Origin: Stomorhina lunata
Taxonomy: Eukaryota > Arthropoda > Insecta > Diptera > Rhiniidae
Assembly: GCA_933228675.1 (NCBI GenBank)
Contig: OW121741.1
Span: 72,118,629 to 72,182,628 of the forward strand
Reading direction: 5' to 3'
DNA length: 64,000 bases
How positions within the stretch are numbered: position 1 is the first letter of the stretch; each line of letters starts with the position of its first letter. Shown one piece after another: positions 43,451-57,500 of this stretch. The notes under the pieces were generated by a model, which was not told the origin of the DNA, ran no database searches, and was given only the letters and a program-made list of their open reading frames with translations. Both the position numbers and the translations under genes were made by a program.

Positions 43451-44059
43451 CGAAGCAAATTACTAAAGCAAGTTTTTTATTATTAATGTCCAGCTAATTT
43501 TTGGGTTGTCAACCTTTTTTTCCCTTTTGTCCAGCTTTTTCAGGATTTGTGTCTGGCAACCCTAATGTAGAGGTATTCAAAAAGTAGTTCAAACTTTGAT
43601 TGTAAATGTGTAAGCATGTTTTAAATAACATGAACAAAAAATTGTACATGTTCTGGTTTAACCCTTATAAATGTAACTATAAATTAACCACATAGAGTTC
43701 AATAAAAATAAAATCACTTGTATATAGACATAAAAGACAACTTCGGACAAAACAAATATTACCTAGCAGTTAAAAATTTAAGGATGTCTTTAAAACTAAT
43801 GGATTAGCTAATGACTTTAAAATATTGCATTGTCCATATCCAATGAAAAGCACATGTTAAAATCGCCAAACTGATGGGTAATCTTGCAATTACTTTTTAG
43901 TAGAAAAATTTGAAAATTACCTAAAAGTAGGCAATATTATTTAATTTCAATATGTTAAATAATTTGTTACGCTGTACAGTGAAGCAAGTCATATACAAAA
44001 TTTAATAACAAGATAGATAGTAGTTAAGACCTGGGAGTCAAGGATAATATGATAAACAA

Positions 44060-45545
<1,486 letters not shown>

Positions 45546-46867
45546 TATTGCTCGTTTAAGAATATAAGATAATTCATGCCTTACCCTACTGAGGTAAAAT
45601 GTTAACCGTTTTAAAACGCATTTCTATGAGTTGGTTAAAGGTGTATTTATTACAGTGGATAAAGTTCTACGAAAAAGAAAGTACTAAGTGTATTTGTCAA
45701 AAATATATCGAGGGCCTATATTCAATACCGTCTATGTACCAATTTTTCACCAGGTTTCCTTGGTCGTCCATACAGGTGAAGATACAATTGTCGAAACCAT
45801 CTGTTTGGTGTTTAACTTTTTGGTAAATTCTAACGCACTTCGTTTTGACTCTTATACATCTCTTTTTCCGTAAACACACGTCCATCCATTTCTTTTTTTT
45901 TCTTCTGAATAGGCGTTTCTCTTCCCTCCTTTCTCCCGATATCATTCTAAAGTTCGACGCGTAACTATTTATTGCAGAGTTGCCCTGTAGGCTTCATTTT
46001 TCTTAGCAGTGACATTGCGGCACTCCTCGTCATGCTAAGAGGGAAGGTTTTGGAACCCTTGTACAGATTTTGCTTCTGCTTTCAGAGAATTGGCAATGTT
46101 TTGCCATTGCGCGCAGTTGTCGTTTGAATCAGAAACGTTTTCTCTGAGCAATTAAGCTGTTCGTTGCGAAAAGTCGGTAGCAATTTGACGAGATTTGAAC
46201 ATTCTTTGCGCTTCCGTCTGTTTGTTCCTTGACACACTTAGACGTGTTCTCACCTTGGCTGCAGCAAGGAAATTATCGGAGTCCATATTAGCTTCTCGAA
46301 GGAGTTTCACCGTGGAAGCTGAATTTACTAAGCAGCTTTTACGTTCTAACTTTGCAATAAAATCACCCAATATTATTTTAACGTCATGAGTGGGGCATCT
46401 ATCATGGACTTTCTCAAGTTGATCATAAAAGGACTCTTTAATATCATCATTTTCCTCCGTGTGTGCGTGAGTACAAATCAGGCTCAGATGAAAGTATTAA
46501 GCTTTGACGCATACTGTCGCTACCTGGAAACCAGATTTCGCATTATTTTGTTCACCATAAAACCACAACACAATTCGTGCCTACTTTTATGGCAGCTATA
46601 ATATAGGTCGCCTTTTGGTGTCTTGGCGACGCCATGAACATTCCATCTTATCTCCTGAATAGCAGTCATATCACATTTATCTTCATCAAGAACATCCATC
46701 AATTGGATCAGAGCACCTCCTCTGTAAAGAGTTCGGATGTTCCAGGTGCTGATTCTTAAATCATGATCCTTTTTCCGTTTACCATATTCGTCAACATTAG
46801 GGTACCGTTTTTATTCTTAATTTTAGCCTTTTCATAGTTATTGTTTTACTGGGTTATCAGCCCGACG

Positions 46868-48067
46868 CACGGTGGTATTTCTTCATACATCGAAGTGCAA
46901 AAAATAGAAGAAGTGACCCTACAACGATCAAATTTTGCATACTTGCTCAGTTTAATATAGGTAACAAAAATTCAAAAATTTTCTAAATCTATCGACTCCT
47001 TTTGGTACCTGCCTTAGGTCAACGTTTTTCAACTATTTTTCTTCTCAATTTACAAGTCGCATCTCTTAACAGAATTTGGTGAAATTCGCCACACATCTAT
47101 TAATCAATTAAAAAAGAGGCCTTCTAATTTTGGTTTGAAATTCGTCGACTCTTGGACCCCCATTTTTTTTTACCAATTTTTCTTTTCAGTGTACAAGGCG
47201 CAATTCTCAACAGAATTTGATTAAATTCGGCACACGTCTACAAGTAAATCTTAAAAAGAGGTCTACTAATTTTGGTTGAAATCAGTTGACTCCTTGGGTA
47301 TTGCCTTGGACTCCCAGTTTTAACCAATTTTTTTCAATGTATATGTCGCAATTCTCATCAGAATTTGAAAAAATTCGGCACACGTCTATTAATTCATCTA
47401 AAAAAGAGTGACACTAACTTTGGTTGGAATCCCTTATCTTTATGAGGTATAAATTAGCACACGTCTACTAGTTTATCTAACAAAGAGCTCAAACAATTCT
47501 AGTGCCGCTTTGGACACCCATTTTTCATTTTTTTTTTTTCTCAATATAAGTCGAAATTCTCAACAGAATTTGAATTTTGAACATTGTTCTACGATCGGTA
47601 AGTTTCGGTTAATTTTTTTCACTCAATCTAAAGAAGAGACTTTCACCTTTTATATGGCTATGATGGTGGCACTGAGCAAGACCAGCAGCTTAGTTTTTGT
47701 CCAAAGAGAAACGAAAACACTGAATTTTGTTGAGCTTTTTTGATTTCCTGATATCTCCTGAACTATATTCGGAAATAAGTTATTTTTTCTGAAGGCTAAA
47801 ACCAAGGTTCTGTACCTTAATTAAATCGACATCAAGATTAAAGCTATGAAACTATATTTGATGCATGAGCTACTGAGTTTGATGAAAAATTTCATAACTT
47901 TTCGTTTTAGAACATTAAGCACATTTTAATAGCTTTTTTATAACACAAAATATAACTTTTTCTTGAAAACAATTATTGATCCTTAATATCTAGACTCTTC
48001 TCTATAGAACTGCATCATTAGAAGCGTTGGTCAAAAAATGGCTTTTTGCAGTAGAAATACCATAGTG
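46868..48067. mobile_element. Transib-like non-autonomous element
   Basis: The ends are CACGGTGGTATTTCT and, from the right, CACTATGGTATTTCT. They are flanked by CGACG (46863-46867) and CGATG (48068-48072), a 5-bp GC-rich duplication with one change. The Transib superfamily is known for CACWATG-type ends and 5-bp CGNCG-like targets, so both traits fit. The 1.2-kb interior encodes no transposase and contains a tandem minisatellite (about 47040-47570). Confidence 0.75.
47040..47580. repeat. About 145-bp tandem units inside the Transib-like element
   Basis: The string AATTCTCAACAGAATTTG or a variant recurs at about 47066, 47204, 47352 and 47555, each time followed by AAATTCGGCACACGTCTA and AAAAGAG. 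Spacing is about 141-148 bp for the first three. The last unit is spaced wider because of rearrangement. The wording recalls the Helitron body (GTCGCAATTCTAAAGATAAT), but the relation is uncertain. Confidence 0.7.
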
Positions 48068-48270
48068 CGATGTCCTAACCCATATTTTTTATATTCTTGT
48101 GGGAGAACTCAGGGCGCATGTTAACTAACTACATTAGCGGGTGTTAACGTATTTAGTTACCTGTGTGGTACTTCGAGGAGGTCAGTGTCCACAGTTGAGA
48201 TGAGGAATAACAAAGATAAGTCTGGGCTTACCAAGTTAAGACCAAACAGAACCGTTGCTTAGTATCCAAC

Positions 48271-49384
48271 GTTCCCTGCACACACATAATAAGTTAGACA
48301 GGATTAGTATATGTATACAAACCACTCTGAGCTCAAATGTGGACTGATTTTAACAGGTTTTTGGTTAGAGTGGGTCAATTTTATGGAGAAAAGTCTACCG
48401 CTTGGTGGATAAATTGTAATTATTTTGCCAAAGAAACCATGAGTCTTGATTTAAAACTGAGCTTCCCATTTTAAAGAAAATCATTTTTTTTTTGTTACTT
48501 AATATTTTCTTAACTTTCAAAAACTTTTGTACCAAAAATGTTGACTTTTAATTGTTATCTCTCATTGCACTGTGATGGGAGTTCATTTAAAATGCGATAA
48601 TTGTTTTTTCTATTACCGATATGTATATGTATAAGTATTTTATTGTTTGCAACTAAACTAAAATTCCGCATGACAATAATCAAAATAATTCTTTTACCAC
48701 ATTATGGCGTTAACTCAAGTGTGAGTAAGTGTGTAAATAGAAAACTTTTACACATTGATACATACATACATACATATATAGTACATATGCATATTAATAT
48801 CTAAAATGCCTTTGACTATACCAAAAACCAATGTCTGTCTGTCGTTTATCCTTCTGAATATTTAGTCGTACTAATATTCGTTGTTATTGTATTTGTTGCT
48901 TATGTATGTAATTTTTTAGACGTTTTGTGTTAAATAACAGACTAAACTCTAAGAATAGGTTTCATTTCCGTTGTACAAATTTAAATTATAATATGAACAC
49001 GCGACATAACGGAAGCGCATTCATGCATTTTATATCATTTAGCAAAAAATAATCATTTACACTCATATGATTTAGAGAGTGTGTGTTTTTTGTTACGTTT
49101 TTTAAACGTACGACATGACGTGTGTATGATTGTGTGAAATAATATGTAAATTTACACAATTTTAATGAACTGAACAGTATGGATATTACTTGAGTCCATA
49201 AACTTTATTTTTATGAGTGTAAATATGTTAATTATTGGTTTGGATTTTATATTAAAAATACTATAAAGAATGGAGGTCAATTTTTGGCATTCGAAGAGAA
49301 ATTATATTTATTATTCCAAAGAAGCTATTTCTTAAAATCATGCAGAAATTGTGAATACTACCCACAAGCGTGTACCTAAGAAAT
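48271..49384. other. AT-rich stretch without recognised gene
   Basis: No inverted ends or conserved frame are recognised. CAAATGTGGACTGATTTTAA at about 48336 may be a Helitron trace, and simple CATA runs occur at about 48760. Confidence 0.4.
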
Positions 49385-52000
49385 ACTCTCTATGGGACTA
49401 CAACCCATTTACTTACTACCTGTAGTTACAACCTGTTTAGGTGAAAGGCCGATCATATTTAAGAATTCCATGCGCTTCTTTCTTGTGCGCATATTCTCCA
49501 ATTTCGTATGAAAAGTTTTGAAAGATTTTATTTGGTCTTTCCATCGAAGTTTTGGACGCCCTCTTCTACGAGTTCTTTCAGGATCATTATCGAACAATTT
49601 TCTTGCCATAGTATTTTTATACATTCGCACAACATGTCCTAGTCAACGCAGCCGCTGTTGCCTAATACGTTTCACTATGTCTATGTCAGCGTATAATTCA
49701 TACAGCGTATGGTTCATTCGATGTCGATAATCCAAAGATGCAAAGATTTTTCGTAGAATTTTCCTCTAAAACATTCCAAGGATAGCTTCATCTGCATGTG
49801 CAAGTGTCCATGATTCAGCACCATATAATAACTCGGGTAGTATAAGCGTTTTATAGAGCGTAATTTTAGTTTGTACGGAGGGAGCTTATTTCTTAGCTGT
49901 TTGCATAGGCCAACATAGCATCGATTGGCAAGTATGATTCCACGTTTGATTTCGAAGCTTATGTTGTTGTTGATGTTCACAGCGGTAACAAGGTATAAAT
50001 TCTTTTACAACTTCGAAGCTACAGTTCTCAACGGACACATGTGATCCAATTCTAGTGGTATGTCTGCCTGTTTTTGATTCATTGACAGCTAGACTCATTT
50101 TGCTTGATTCCTTTTCGATACTAGAATCGGCAAACGCGACTTGCATATCGAGCCATAACCGCCAAAAGGGCTTCAGCGACATGATGGACCATTTTCATTT
50201 TATTATTAAAATTTATTATTTATGATCATCTGCATTTATGATCATCTGCATCATCGCAGTAGGTTTTACCGTTATGATTTTACAGCAAAAACAATAAAGA
50301 CTTAAATACAATTCACTGTCCAAAGATATTCTAAAAATGATTGAATGAATGGCGCTTGAGTCTTTTTGGCGGTTAGGGCTTTTGGCGGTACAATTTTCAA
50401 TAGAAAACATATAAGGTGATGTTGTATTAGTATGTGTCATCCTGCATAACTTTATTAGCTTCGCAGGGATGCCGAACTCAGACATTACTTTAAATACCTT
50501 CTTCAGTATCGGGTTGTGAAAAGCAGCTTTGTAGGCAACATAGATTTGACGTAGAGTAAAGATCTGATCAGTGGTTGATTTACCTGCTCTGAAGCCACAT
50601 TGGTACGTCCCAATTATTTCATTTAAGCCTTTCACACAGTAATTGAGAGGATGATTATCCCCCTATAATTTGCACATACAGTTTTATCTCCCTTTTTGTG
50701 CACTGGGCAAAGGGCACTGAAATTCCATTCATCTGACATTCTTCTGTTATCCTTGACTCCCAGTGGAGCATAGGGCCTCAATTCATCTGACATGCAAAAA
50801 GAGCTCCTTCCATAGTTTCAGTACGTTTTCAGCATCCGTTATTAGGTTTCCTTGGTCGTCCTTGCAAGGGAAAATACAATTGCTAAGAACATCCATTTGG
50901 TGTTTAACTTTTTGATAAAATTTACGCACTTCAGTACGACTCTTATATAACTCAATCTCCTCGAATACACGTCTTTCCATTTATCTCTTTTTTCTTCGGA
51001 ATTGTCGTTTTCCTTCCATCTTTCTCGATATCTTTCTAAAGTTCAACGAGTAACTACTGACTGCAATGTTGCAATGTAGGCTGCGTTTTTTGTAGCGGCA
51101 CTCCTCGTCATACCAAGAGTTTTAGAAAGAAGGTTTTGGAACCCTAAAAAAGTTTTTACAGCAGTTTTCATAGAGTTGGTAATATGTTGCCATAGAGTGT
51201 TGATGTCGTTGGGACTAGAAATATTTATTCCAAGTAATTGAGCTGTTCATCGCTAGTAATCGATGGCAATTTGATGGGATTTTAGCTTGGTGATGTTAAA
51301 ATTCCTTTGCCATTCTGTCTGCATGTTTCGCGACACACTCTGGCGTGCTCTCACCTTAGCTGCAATGAGATAATGATCGGAGTCCATATTGGCTCTCCAA
51401 TTGTCAACTACAATATGGTCTATTTGATTTTTTTTTTTGTCATTTGATCGGGAGACACCCACGTAGCTTTGTGTATTCTACGGTGTTGAAATCTGGTGCT
51501 ACTCACTGCCATATTTCGAGCAGCAAATTATGTTACATTGTGGAGACTGAATTTACCAACAGTGGGCTCAAAGCAACTTTCGCGTCTAATCTTTGCGTTT
51601 AAATCACCCAGTAATATTTTGACGTCATGATTAGGGCAGCTATCATAAACTTTCTCGAGTATTTCATAAAATGCTTCTTTTAAATCTCAGATAGAATTAT
51701 TTTACTTTAATTTTTTTTGCAGTTTTAATTCTTCTTTTTTGTTTTTTCGTAGTAAGTTTTTTGCCAGGAGTAGATTACTATCCCAACGTCCTAGACCCAT
51801 ATTTGTATCGTTCATATGGGGGCGCGGCACATATTGAATCACTACTTTAACGGTTGTTAACGTAGCTACCCGGGTGATACCACGAGTAGGTCAGGGTCCA
51901 TAGTTGAGATGAAGGATGACCAAGATAGGCCTGGTCTTGTCAAGTTAAGACCGATCAGGACCGTTACTTGGTGCCCAACATCCCCTACATCACCATCTAT
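49385..52000 (-). pseudogene. RTE-like LINE (L2), longest copy
   Basis: Minus-strand blocks in order: 51462-51253 (ANMDSDHYLIAAKVRARQSV, the endonuclease SDH motif); 50980-50783 (FYQKVKHQMDVLSNCIFPCK); 50635-50216 (IGTYQCGFRAGKSTTDQIFT, the RT region before the palm, then FGIPAKLIKLCRMTH); 49980-49714 (FEIKRGIILANRCYVGLCKQ, the region after the RT); 49630-49409 (RTRRRGRPKLRWKDQIKSF, the basic C-terminus typical of these LINEs). The YADD block falls in a damaged stretch near 50180-50280. Many stops and shifts are present, and the copy is inactive. Confidence 0.8.
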
Positions 52001-52093
52001 TTTAAAAAGTGCGCTCGCTTATAAATATCGAGTAATTTTCGAAAAACTTAATTGATTACTACGCCTTTCAGCTAAAAGAATAATGGAAATAAT

Positions 52094-53650
52094 TAGGGAT
52101 GGGCAAAAAATATCGATATTTAAAAATATCGATATTTTAGAAAAAAATATCGATAAATATCGTCGATATTTTAAAAACCGATATATCGATATATCGATTC
52201 TTTTTCGATTTCGATATTTTTTAGTTTCAGACGTTTTTTAACTATATGCCATATTGGCATCACTGAACCCAGGGTTTATTTACACAGTGATAGCGTAAGC
52301 CCAGCTGACTATTTTTTGCTCGTTTTTGTTTTTTTTTAAATGAAGTTTATGTGAGTGGGACTGTAAAGTCCATATAAAAAAATGTGAGTGGAGTTAATGC
52401 TATGGACCAATTACGATCGGAACAGCAAGCATCTGGAAAAAGAGAAAGCAAAGTATTGACATTAATACAAGCTGTCAGCACTAGATGGAATTCGTGCTAT
52501 GATGTTGGAGCGATTCGTTAAATTGTATTCAATTGTAGCTAAAGTATTAGCTACAAGAAGTCAAACAAACAAAAATACGCCAGATATGATAACAACTTCA
52601 CAGCTCAATGTCATACGTGACCTTATTGTTCTCCTTGGTCCCTTCAAAGAACCAACTAAAGATATAAGTGGTTCAAACTACGTAACATCAAGCTTAGCCA
52701 TTCCTATTTTAAATTTAGTCCGTCAAACAACAAACCAGTCTCTCCTTCGAACACCTTAGGACTTCGTTCGCTTTGCTAAAAAAAAGTTGAAGAAAAACTG
52801 GCGCCTTCAGAAAATAATATTTTTTTTTTCAATAGCCACCATATTGGATCCGAGATTCAAACGTATTCACTTTACTTCTTTAACAGCTGTCTCAAATGCA
52901 AAATTGAAAATAAGCGATATTATTCGGTCGGAGCATGGCAACATGACACAAATTTCTTCCGGTTCAAAATCTGCTCAAACAACACTAGAACAAAATGGCA
53001 ACTCTTCTATCTGGTGCAGACACGAAACACTAATAACTTCCAACACAAATGTGCCACAGATTCCAAGTTTAGTTTCTGTTCCCAATGAGCTTAAGCAATA
53101 TCTTGATCAACCACTTTTAGAAAGAAAATCAGATCCTGTACATTTTTGGATGAATTGTAAAAACTTCACACCAGTTCTTTCCAAGGTAGCTTTGAAATTT
53201 TTGATCTGCCAGGCTTCTTCAGTATCGTCTGAAAGAGTTGCTTCTGCTGTAAATTTAGTGGCCCCTGATTTAAGAAGCAGATTGACCGGGGAACACATGA
53301 AGCAAAGAGTGCTTCTAATGTCCATATCCAATGAGTACTGGTTTGTCTAACATCTGCAATTTTATTTCCATCTTCTTATCCTTTATTGATATGACCTGCT
53401 GGCGATTTTTTTTAATTCTTTTGGATTTTTTTATTGTTTATTGAATTGTTTGAAGAAATAAATAAGTTTGAATTAAAAATGTATGTAACTTGTTCGCACA
53501 TAGTAATATGTGTACTTAATTTGAAAATTTGTAAGAATATACGTTTCGATATATCGAAATATCGATATTTTTTGAAAATATATATCGATACTTTTCAAAA
53601 AAAATCGATTCGATATATATCGATACTTTTTTTCCATTTGCCCATCCCTA
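52094..53650 (+). mobile_element. hAT element 5 with ATCGATAT arrays
   Basis: The ends are TAGGGATGGGCAAAAAATAT and, from the right, TAGGGATGGGCAAATGGAAA. They are flanked by a perfect 8-bp duplication GAAATAAT (52086-52093, 53651-53658). Both ends carry dense ATATCGATATTT / TCGATATATCGAT motifs: at least six at the left within about 130 bp and at least five at the right within about 100 bp. A broken hAT transposase lies between. Confidence 0.93.
52400..53350 (+). pseudogene. hAT transposase pseudogene (ZBED-like C-terminal half)
   Basis: The first frame reads KVLTLIQAVSTRWNSCYD (52450-52500, the TRWNS landmark). It continues in a shifted frame as MLERFVKLYSIVAKVLATRS (52503 on) to LRTP and a stop at 52757-52759. 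The next frame (52787-53350) has SIATILDPRFKRIHF, then DQPLLERKSDPVHFWMNCKN. It ends with the C-terminal hAT dimerisation block FLICQASSVSSERVASAVNL ... LRSRLTGEHMKQRVLLMSIS, stopping after NEYWFV. The BED zinc finger and first catalytic region are missing. At least two breaks are present, so it is not functional. Confidence 0.88.
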
Positions 53651-53658
53651 GAAATAAT

Positions 53659-54027
53659 TAAGACTGTCCTGAACGTCTATAACAGTATCAAACTTGTTGT
53701 GTATATAAAATGTAGATTAAGCAAAAACTCACAAATATTTAATTTATATAAGATGAGTTAGTAAAATTTTGTTTGCAACATCGCAACACATAAAGATTTA
53801 AAAATATTTCTTTATTAAAAAAAAAAAAAAACATTTTTAAAACTACGAGTATGTATTTCTTAAAAAATAAAAAGTGCAAAAGGTTTAAGAAATAAGCCTT
53901 TAACTTGAGAATAAATATTTTCATTAATTGTTTCTAAAAGTATGTCCCACATTTTTAGATTAGCTTAAAAAACAATCATCTGAAATTAATTAGTACAAAA
54001 TTCTAATTTTTGTCTTTCCCATTTCAG
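53659..54027. other. Non-coding stretch before the host gene exon
   Basis: AT-rich, with an A run at 53817-53831. It ends in a polypyrimidine tract and AG (TTTTTGTCTTTCCCATTTCAG, AG at 54026-54027). This looks like the 3' end of an intron in the 5' untranslated region of the MARVEL-domain gene. Confidence 0.55.
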
Positions 54028-54464
54028 ATTCAATTATCGAAAAGACAGACAGAACTGCAAGAAATAATAACCAAAAACACCTAAACTAAACAATCTTTAA
54101 ACTTCCTTAGAACGTACAACAAGAACAACTACAACAACAACAAAACAAAGTTTTATTAACCACAATCCATCCATCCAATAGAAGAGAGAAAAAGGACATC
54201 AACTACAAAACGAAAACAAGCGCACACATTGCGAAAGCTTTAATAAAAGAGACTAATCGAAAAAAGAGAGGAAAGTATAAAGCAAAGTATAAAAAAGAGC
54301 TTAATTTTAGCAAAAATAAAGAACTTAATTTAAAAGCCACTAGTGACTGCTACTTAATTAGCGTGTTTGTGTTTTGGTGGTAGTTGTAGGCCAAAAACAT
54401 TTTCAAATATTAAAAATTTCTTCGCACAAGATCCGGTGATGTGGGACAACCCCCGCAGCGGGAA
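54028..54464 (+). promoter_or_regulatory. 5' untranslated exon part of the MARVEL-domain gene
   Basis: Begins after a good splice acceptor and runs without another splice signal to the coding ATG at 54465. It is A-rich with CAACAACAACA runs, usual for fly leaders. An upstream ATG at 54439-54441 opens a 28-codon frame that overlaps the main start (see separate entry). No promoter is visible here, because transcription presumably starts in an exon further upstream. Confidence 0.6.
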
Positions 54465-54525
54465 ATGCAACAACCCCAACGTTACATACCGTCTGTATCT
54501 GATCTATATGGAACGGACGAGATAG
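54439..54525 (+). promoter_or_regulatory. Upstream overlapping ORF, 28 codons
   Basis: The ATG at 54439 (context GTGATGT, purine at -3) reads MWDNPRSGKCNNPNVTYRLY and stops at TAG 54523-54525, 58 nt beyond the start of the main frame and out of phase with it. By scanning rules such an overlapping frame would lower initiation at 54465. The main frame has an in-frame stop at 54411 and no other in-frame ATG before 54465. Confidence 0.55.
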
Positions 54526-57500
54526 AACTTCTACTGGACGAAATACGTGAACTTGAGCCGGTCTGCTGTCAGCTGGACGATGAACAGGATTTTGAAATAG
54601 CTGGCAGCAGAGCCGGAGAGCTATCATTATCCTTGGAATCGCCGCTGGGTACATGCACGTCGTGGGATTCTCACGCCAATTATAAGCAGCGTACCACCCA
54701 AACGCCACTGCCATGGGGTGTTGCCCTACACTGTGATCCGCAACATTTAAAAACGCCTACAGGGATTGTGCGAATACTTTTGGTGGTAAATATTTATCCT
54801 AAATGTTGTTATATTAAACTTTACGAGTAAAATTTGTATTTATTTGTTTTCCAGTTGTCCTCAGCCGCTTGCCTTGCCTGCGAATGTTCGGCGGGTACTG
54901 TTCAAGTCGGTCTCTTTCTACTGCCACTCATCGGACGCCTCAGATTGATGGTGTTTTGTGCATTATTCTCTCTTTTAATCACATGTCTCATGATATTTCT
55001 TGACGTTTCCCATATAGCTCTAATGTTTCCCTTCAATTGGACAAAAGTTGTAAGTATAAAGGAAATTAAATGATTCAATTATTGTGTAATAAATAAAAAA
55101 GTTAGTCCTCGTCACCGGAAGGTACAGGGTTGATTACTTCAAAGTACCCGTGCTAAATAGTGCAGCCCTTGACATCATGTTGTTACTGTACCCTTTTGAT
55201 ATTTTCATAAAGAGCATGGCAACCAGAAGTCTAGTAAGGTTGTGTGAGTCGGTAATACTTAGATATAGACTGGCGGGGCACACCAGAATACTGAGTTTAA
55301 CAGGTTTATTGGGGGTGGATTCAGGCTTACTAAGATTTGACTATTTAGTTAAGGAGTTATTGTTCAGTGCGGTACCGGAAGTCTTAATTCCGGAAAGAAC
55401 CGAATGGATTGGTCGCAAATTGCTGTGTCAAGGCAGTTCGATCTTAACTGATGGTTGTAGAATGGAAATCGGCACTGGTTCTTACACACTGTCTAACAGG
55501 CAGAGATTTTTGCGAGATGGTAGCCTGTAGAATATTTAGGGCTCTGTGGCTCAAATTAGAACCAAATTATTGCTAGATCCTAACAGGACGAATCTAAGAG
55601 ATATATAGATATTCTAACCGGACACTGTGCCATAAACTCTGGGCTAAACAGGTGAGATAGGAGCACTCCGTAAATTTACAGATTATGTTTGTCCGAATCG
55701 GTAGAACACATTCTCTGCCACTATCCAAGGCTCCAGCATCGTAGACTCAAATATCTAGGCGATAGGTTTCATGTAGAACTTCAGGACTTACAGCAGTGTA
55801 AACTGAATAATCTTGTAGGATTTATTATTGGTATTAATTGGCTTCTAGACTCATAGGTTTTTTTATACTTATTTCCTTTATCACTTTTACTATATATACC
55901 CTCGGATTTCTATATACTTACTTTCCAGCCTTTTTCTATCAATGAAGGATGACAATGGACCCAAGGTGGTCTCTGAATGAAGGTGTAACTCTGACAACAC
56001 CTTTCTTACCTAACTGACATTTTAGGTTTTAGGTTAAATTTTAAAAACGCACTTTCGAACTTTCAAAAAGATTTCACAACGAAAAAAAATTCAGCTGATT
56101 GTATATGGATCTGATGTTGTTATACCTTACACTATCAACGGTGGGAAGGTATTATAAGTTTTAGTCCACATTTGACCACATTTGACTTTCGTACTAAAAT
56201 ATGTTTTCGAAGTATGCCAATTTATGTCCTTTCTTTATTAATCCATTGAATTCTATTCTTTATCATTACAATCCAAATAAAAACGATATATATTTTTTAG
56301 AATACATGGATGTACCTGAGTATAGGTTTAATATTGATTTTGAGCTCTACACTTATAATGCACATGGTGCTCTTTGCCGAAGAATACACATGGGTGCCAA
56401 AATACACAAAGGACACCTTATATGCATCAGCGGTAAGTTCGATAGTAACTATTTGAATCATTTCGCTTGAAAATATAAATATATATTTCTTTCATGTCGC
56501 AGATAATTGGTTACATATGCGCTGCAGAATCATTTATATTGTCAGGTATTGCCTCATGGCCATGGTCACAATATCGTCATGTACCAGATGACGGTAGCGA
56601 CATGTATATTGAGGATCGCGAGATGACGCCCATGAGTCCAATCGATAGTACTGATGTGCCGAATAATCACCATCAATTTCCACAACAGCGACCACAAAAT
56701 CACAATAATTGTAATAATAGCGTAACAACGCACAGTGAAACAAATCACCACAATCAACAAAATCGTACAATATCATCACCAACGTCCTATAATAATCAAA
56801 AGCCTTATATACCTGGTATGTAAATATTTTAAGTTTCTTAATACTTACAAGTAAAAATCTCCTTATCCGAGTTTTCGAATACAACGAAATTGGTAGCGTA
56901 ATGTATGTGATATTCAAATAATTATAAACAACATGTACAACGAAATTGATACCAAAGGAAATATTTATGTGAAAAGCTTAATATAAGCCTCAGAACTGAA
57001 ATGGCCACACATAATAATTGAAATCTAGCATTGACCACTGGGGTAGTAAGACCTATATCTGGTAAAGTACTCTCAAGAAATCCACTTAACGCAAAATACT
57101 CAAAATTTGTTAGTGAATGGCAAGTCTGTGCTTCACAGATGCTCTTCGTAACACCCAATGCACTTAATGCTATTCTGCAATGACAGTGGTCGAACAATGG
57201 AAACGGTCACAGATTAGTCCTTACCAAGAGGCCTGACTTGCCAAAAGTCATTGGCTATACTCTGTCAATACCACTGATTAATTAGAAGTATCATTTACTT
57301 ATACACTATAGAGAGACGGTATATCTTCTACACTTATTGCTTTCGATTCATAAATCAGAGATGCTTAATCCACCTACAGGACAAAATGCGGGCCATTAAG
57401 GTGTTAAGATTTACTGAGATGTATATATTATCTGATAGTCAAGATACCATTAAGTCTCTAGATTCTATCCAGTATCAGCTCCTAATTGCCGCAGATCTAC

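Larger units (their letters stand above)
42189..43564. mobile_element. hAT element 4, carrying a MITE and a LINE fragment
   Basis: The ends are TAGGGTTGCCAGTCAGGC and, from the right, TAGGGTTGCCAGACACAAAT, with a perfect 8-bp duplication ATGTAGAG (42181-42188, 43565-43572). Near both ends TGTCCAGC or its complement recurs (about 42218, 42266, 43488, 43528). No hAT transposase is recognised. A MITE (about 42385-42721) and an RTE-like LINE piece (about 42795-43450) occupy most of the interior. Confidence 0.88.
45640..48270 (-). pseudogene. RTE-like LINE (L2), split by a Transib-like insertion
   Basis: The minus-strand sense reads, from the right, a 5' part (about 48270-48068, then 46867-46790). 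Then come the endonuclease/linker blocks: about 46702-46520 (MTAIQEIRWNVHGVAKTPKG, a string just after an endonuclease catalytic Glu), 46370-46152 (SASTVKLLREANMDSDNFLA) and 45945-45697 (GFDNCIFTCMDDQGNLVKNW). The RT is truncated. The block 46868-48067 is foreign, since flanking L2 sequence joins cleanly without it, as in the 7.9- and 51.8-kb copies. All frames are broken. Confidence 0.78.
55050..56300 (+). other. Intron 2, 1251 bp, holding a LINE fragment
   Basis: Donor GTT/GTAAGTAT and acceptor TATATTTTTTAG/AAT, phase 0. The choice of acceptor is decided by reading frame: starting at 56301 gives the third membrane segment without a stop. The intron holds an R1/Jockey-like fragment and a Helitron head scrap. 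Confidence 0.82.

Noticed and set aside
46868..48067. Helitron, because its units resemble the DINE-1 body wording
   Set aside because: The inverted CAC ends and 5-bp target duplication are those of a cut-and-paste element. The resemblance is short and may be chance.
54439..54525. ATG at 54439 as the start of the MARVEL-domain protein
   Set aside because: Its frame stops after 28 codons. The conserved frame has its first in-frame ATG at 54465, after an in-frame stop at 54411.
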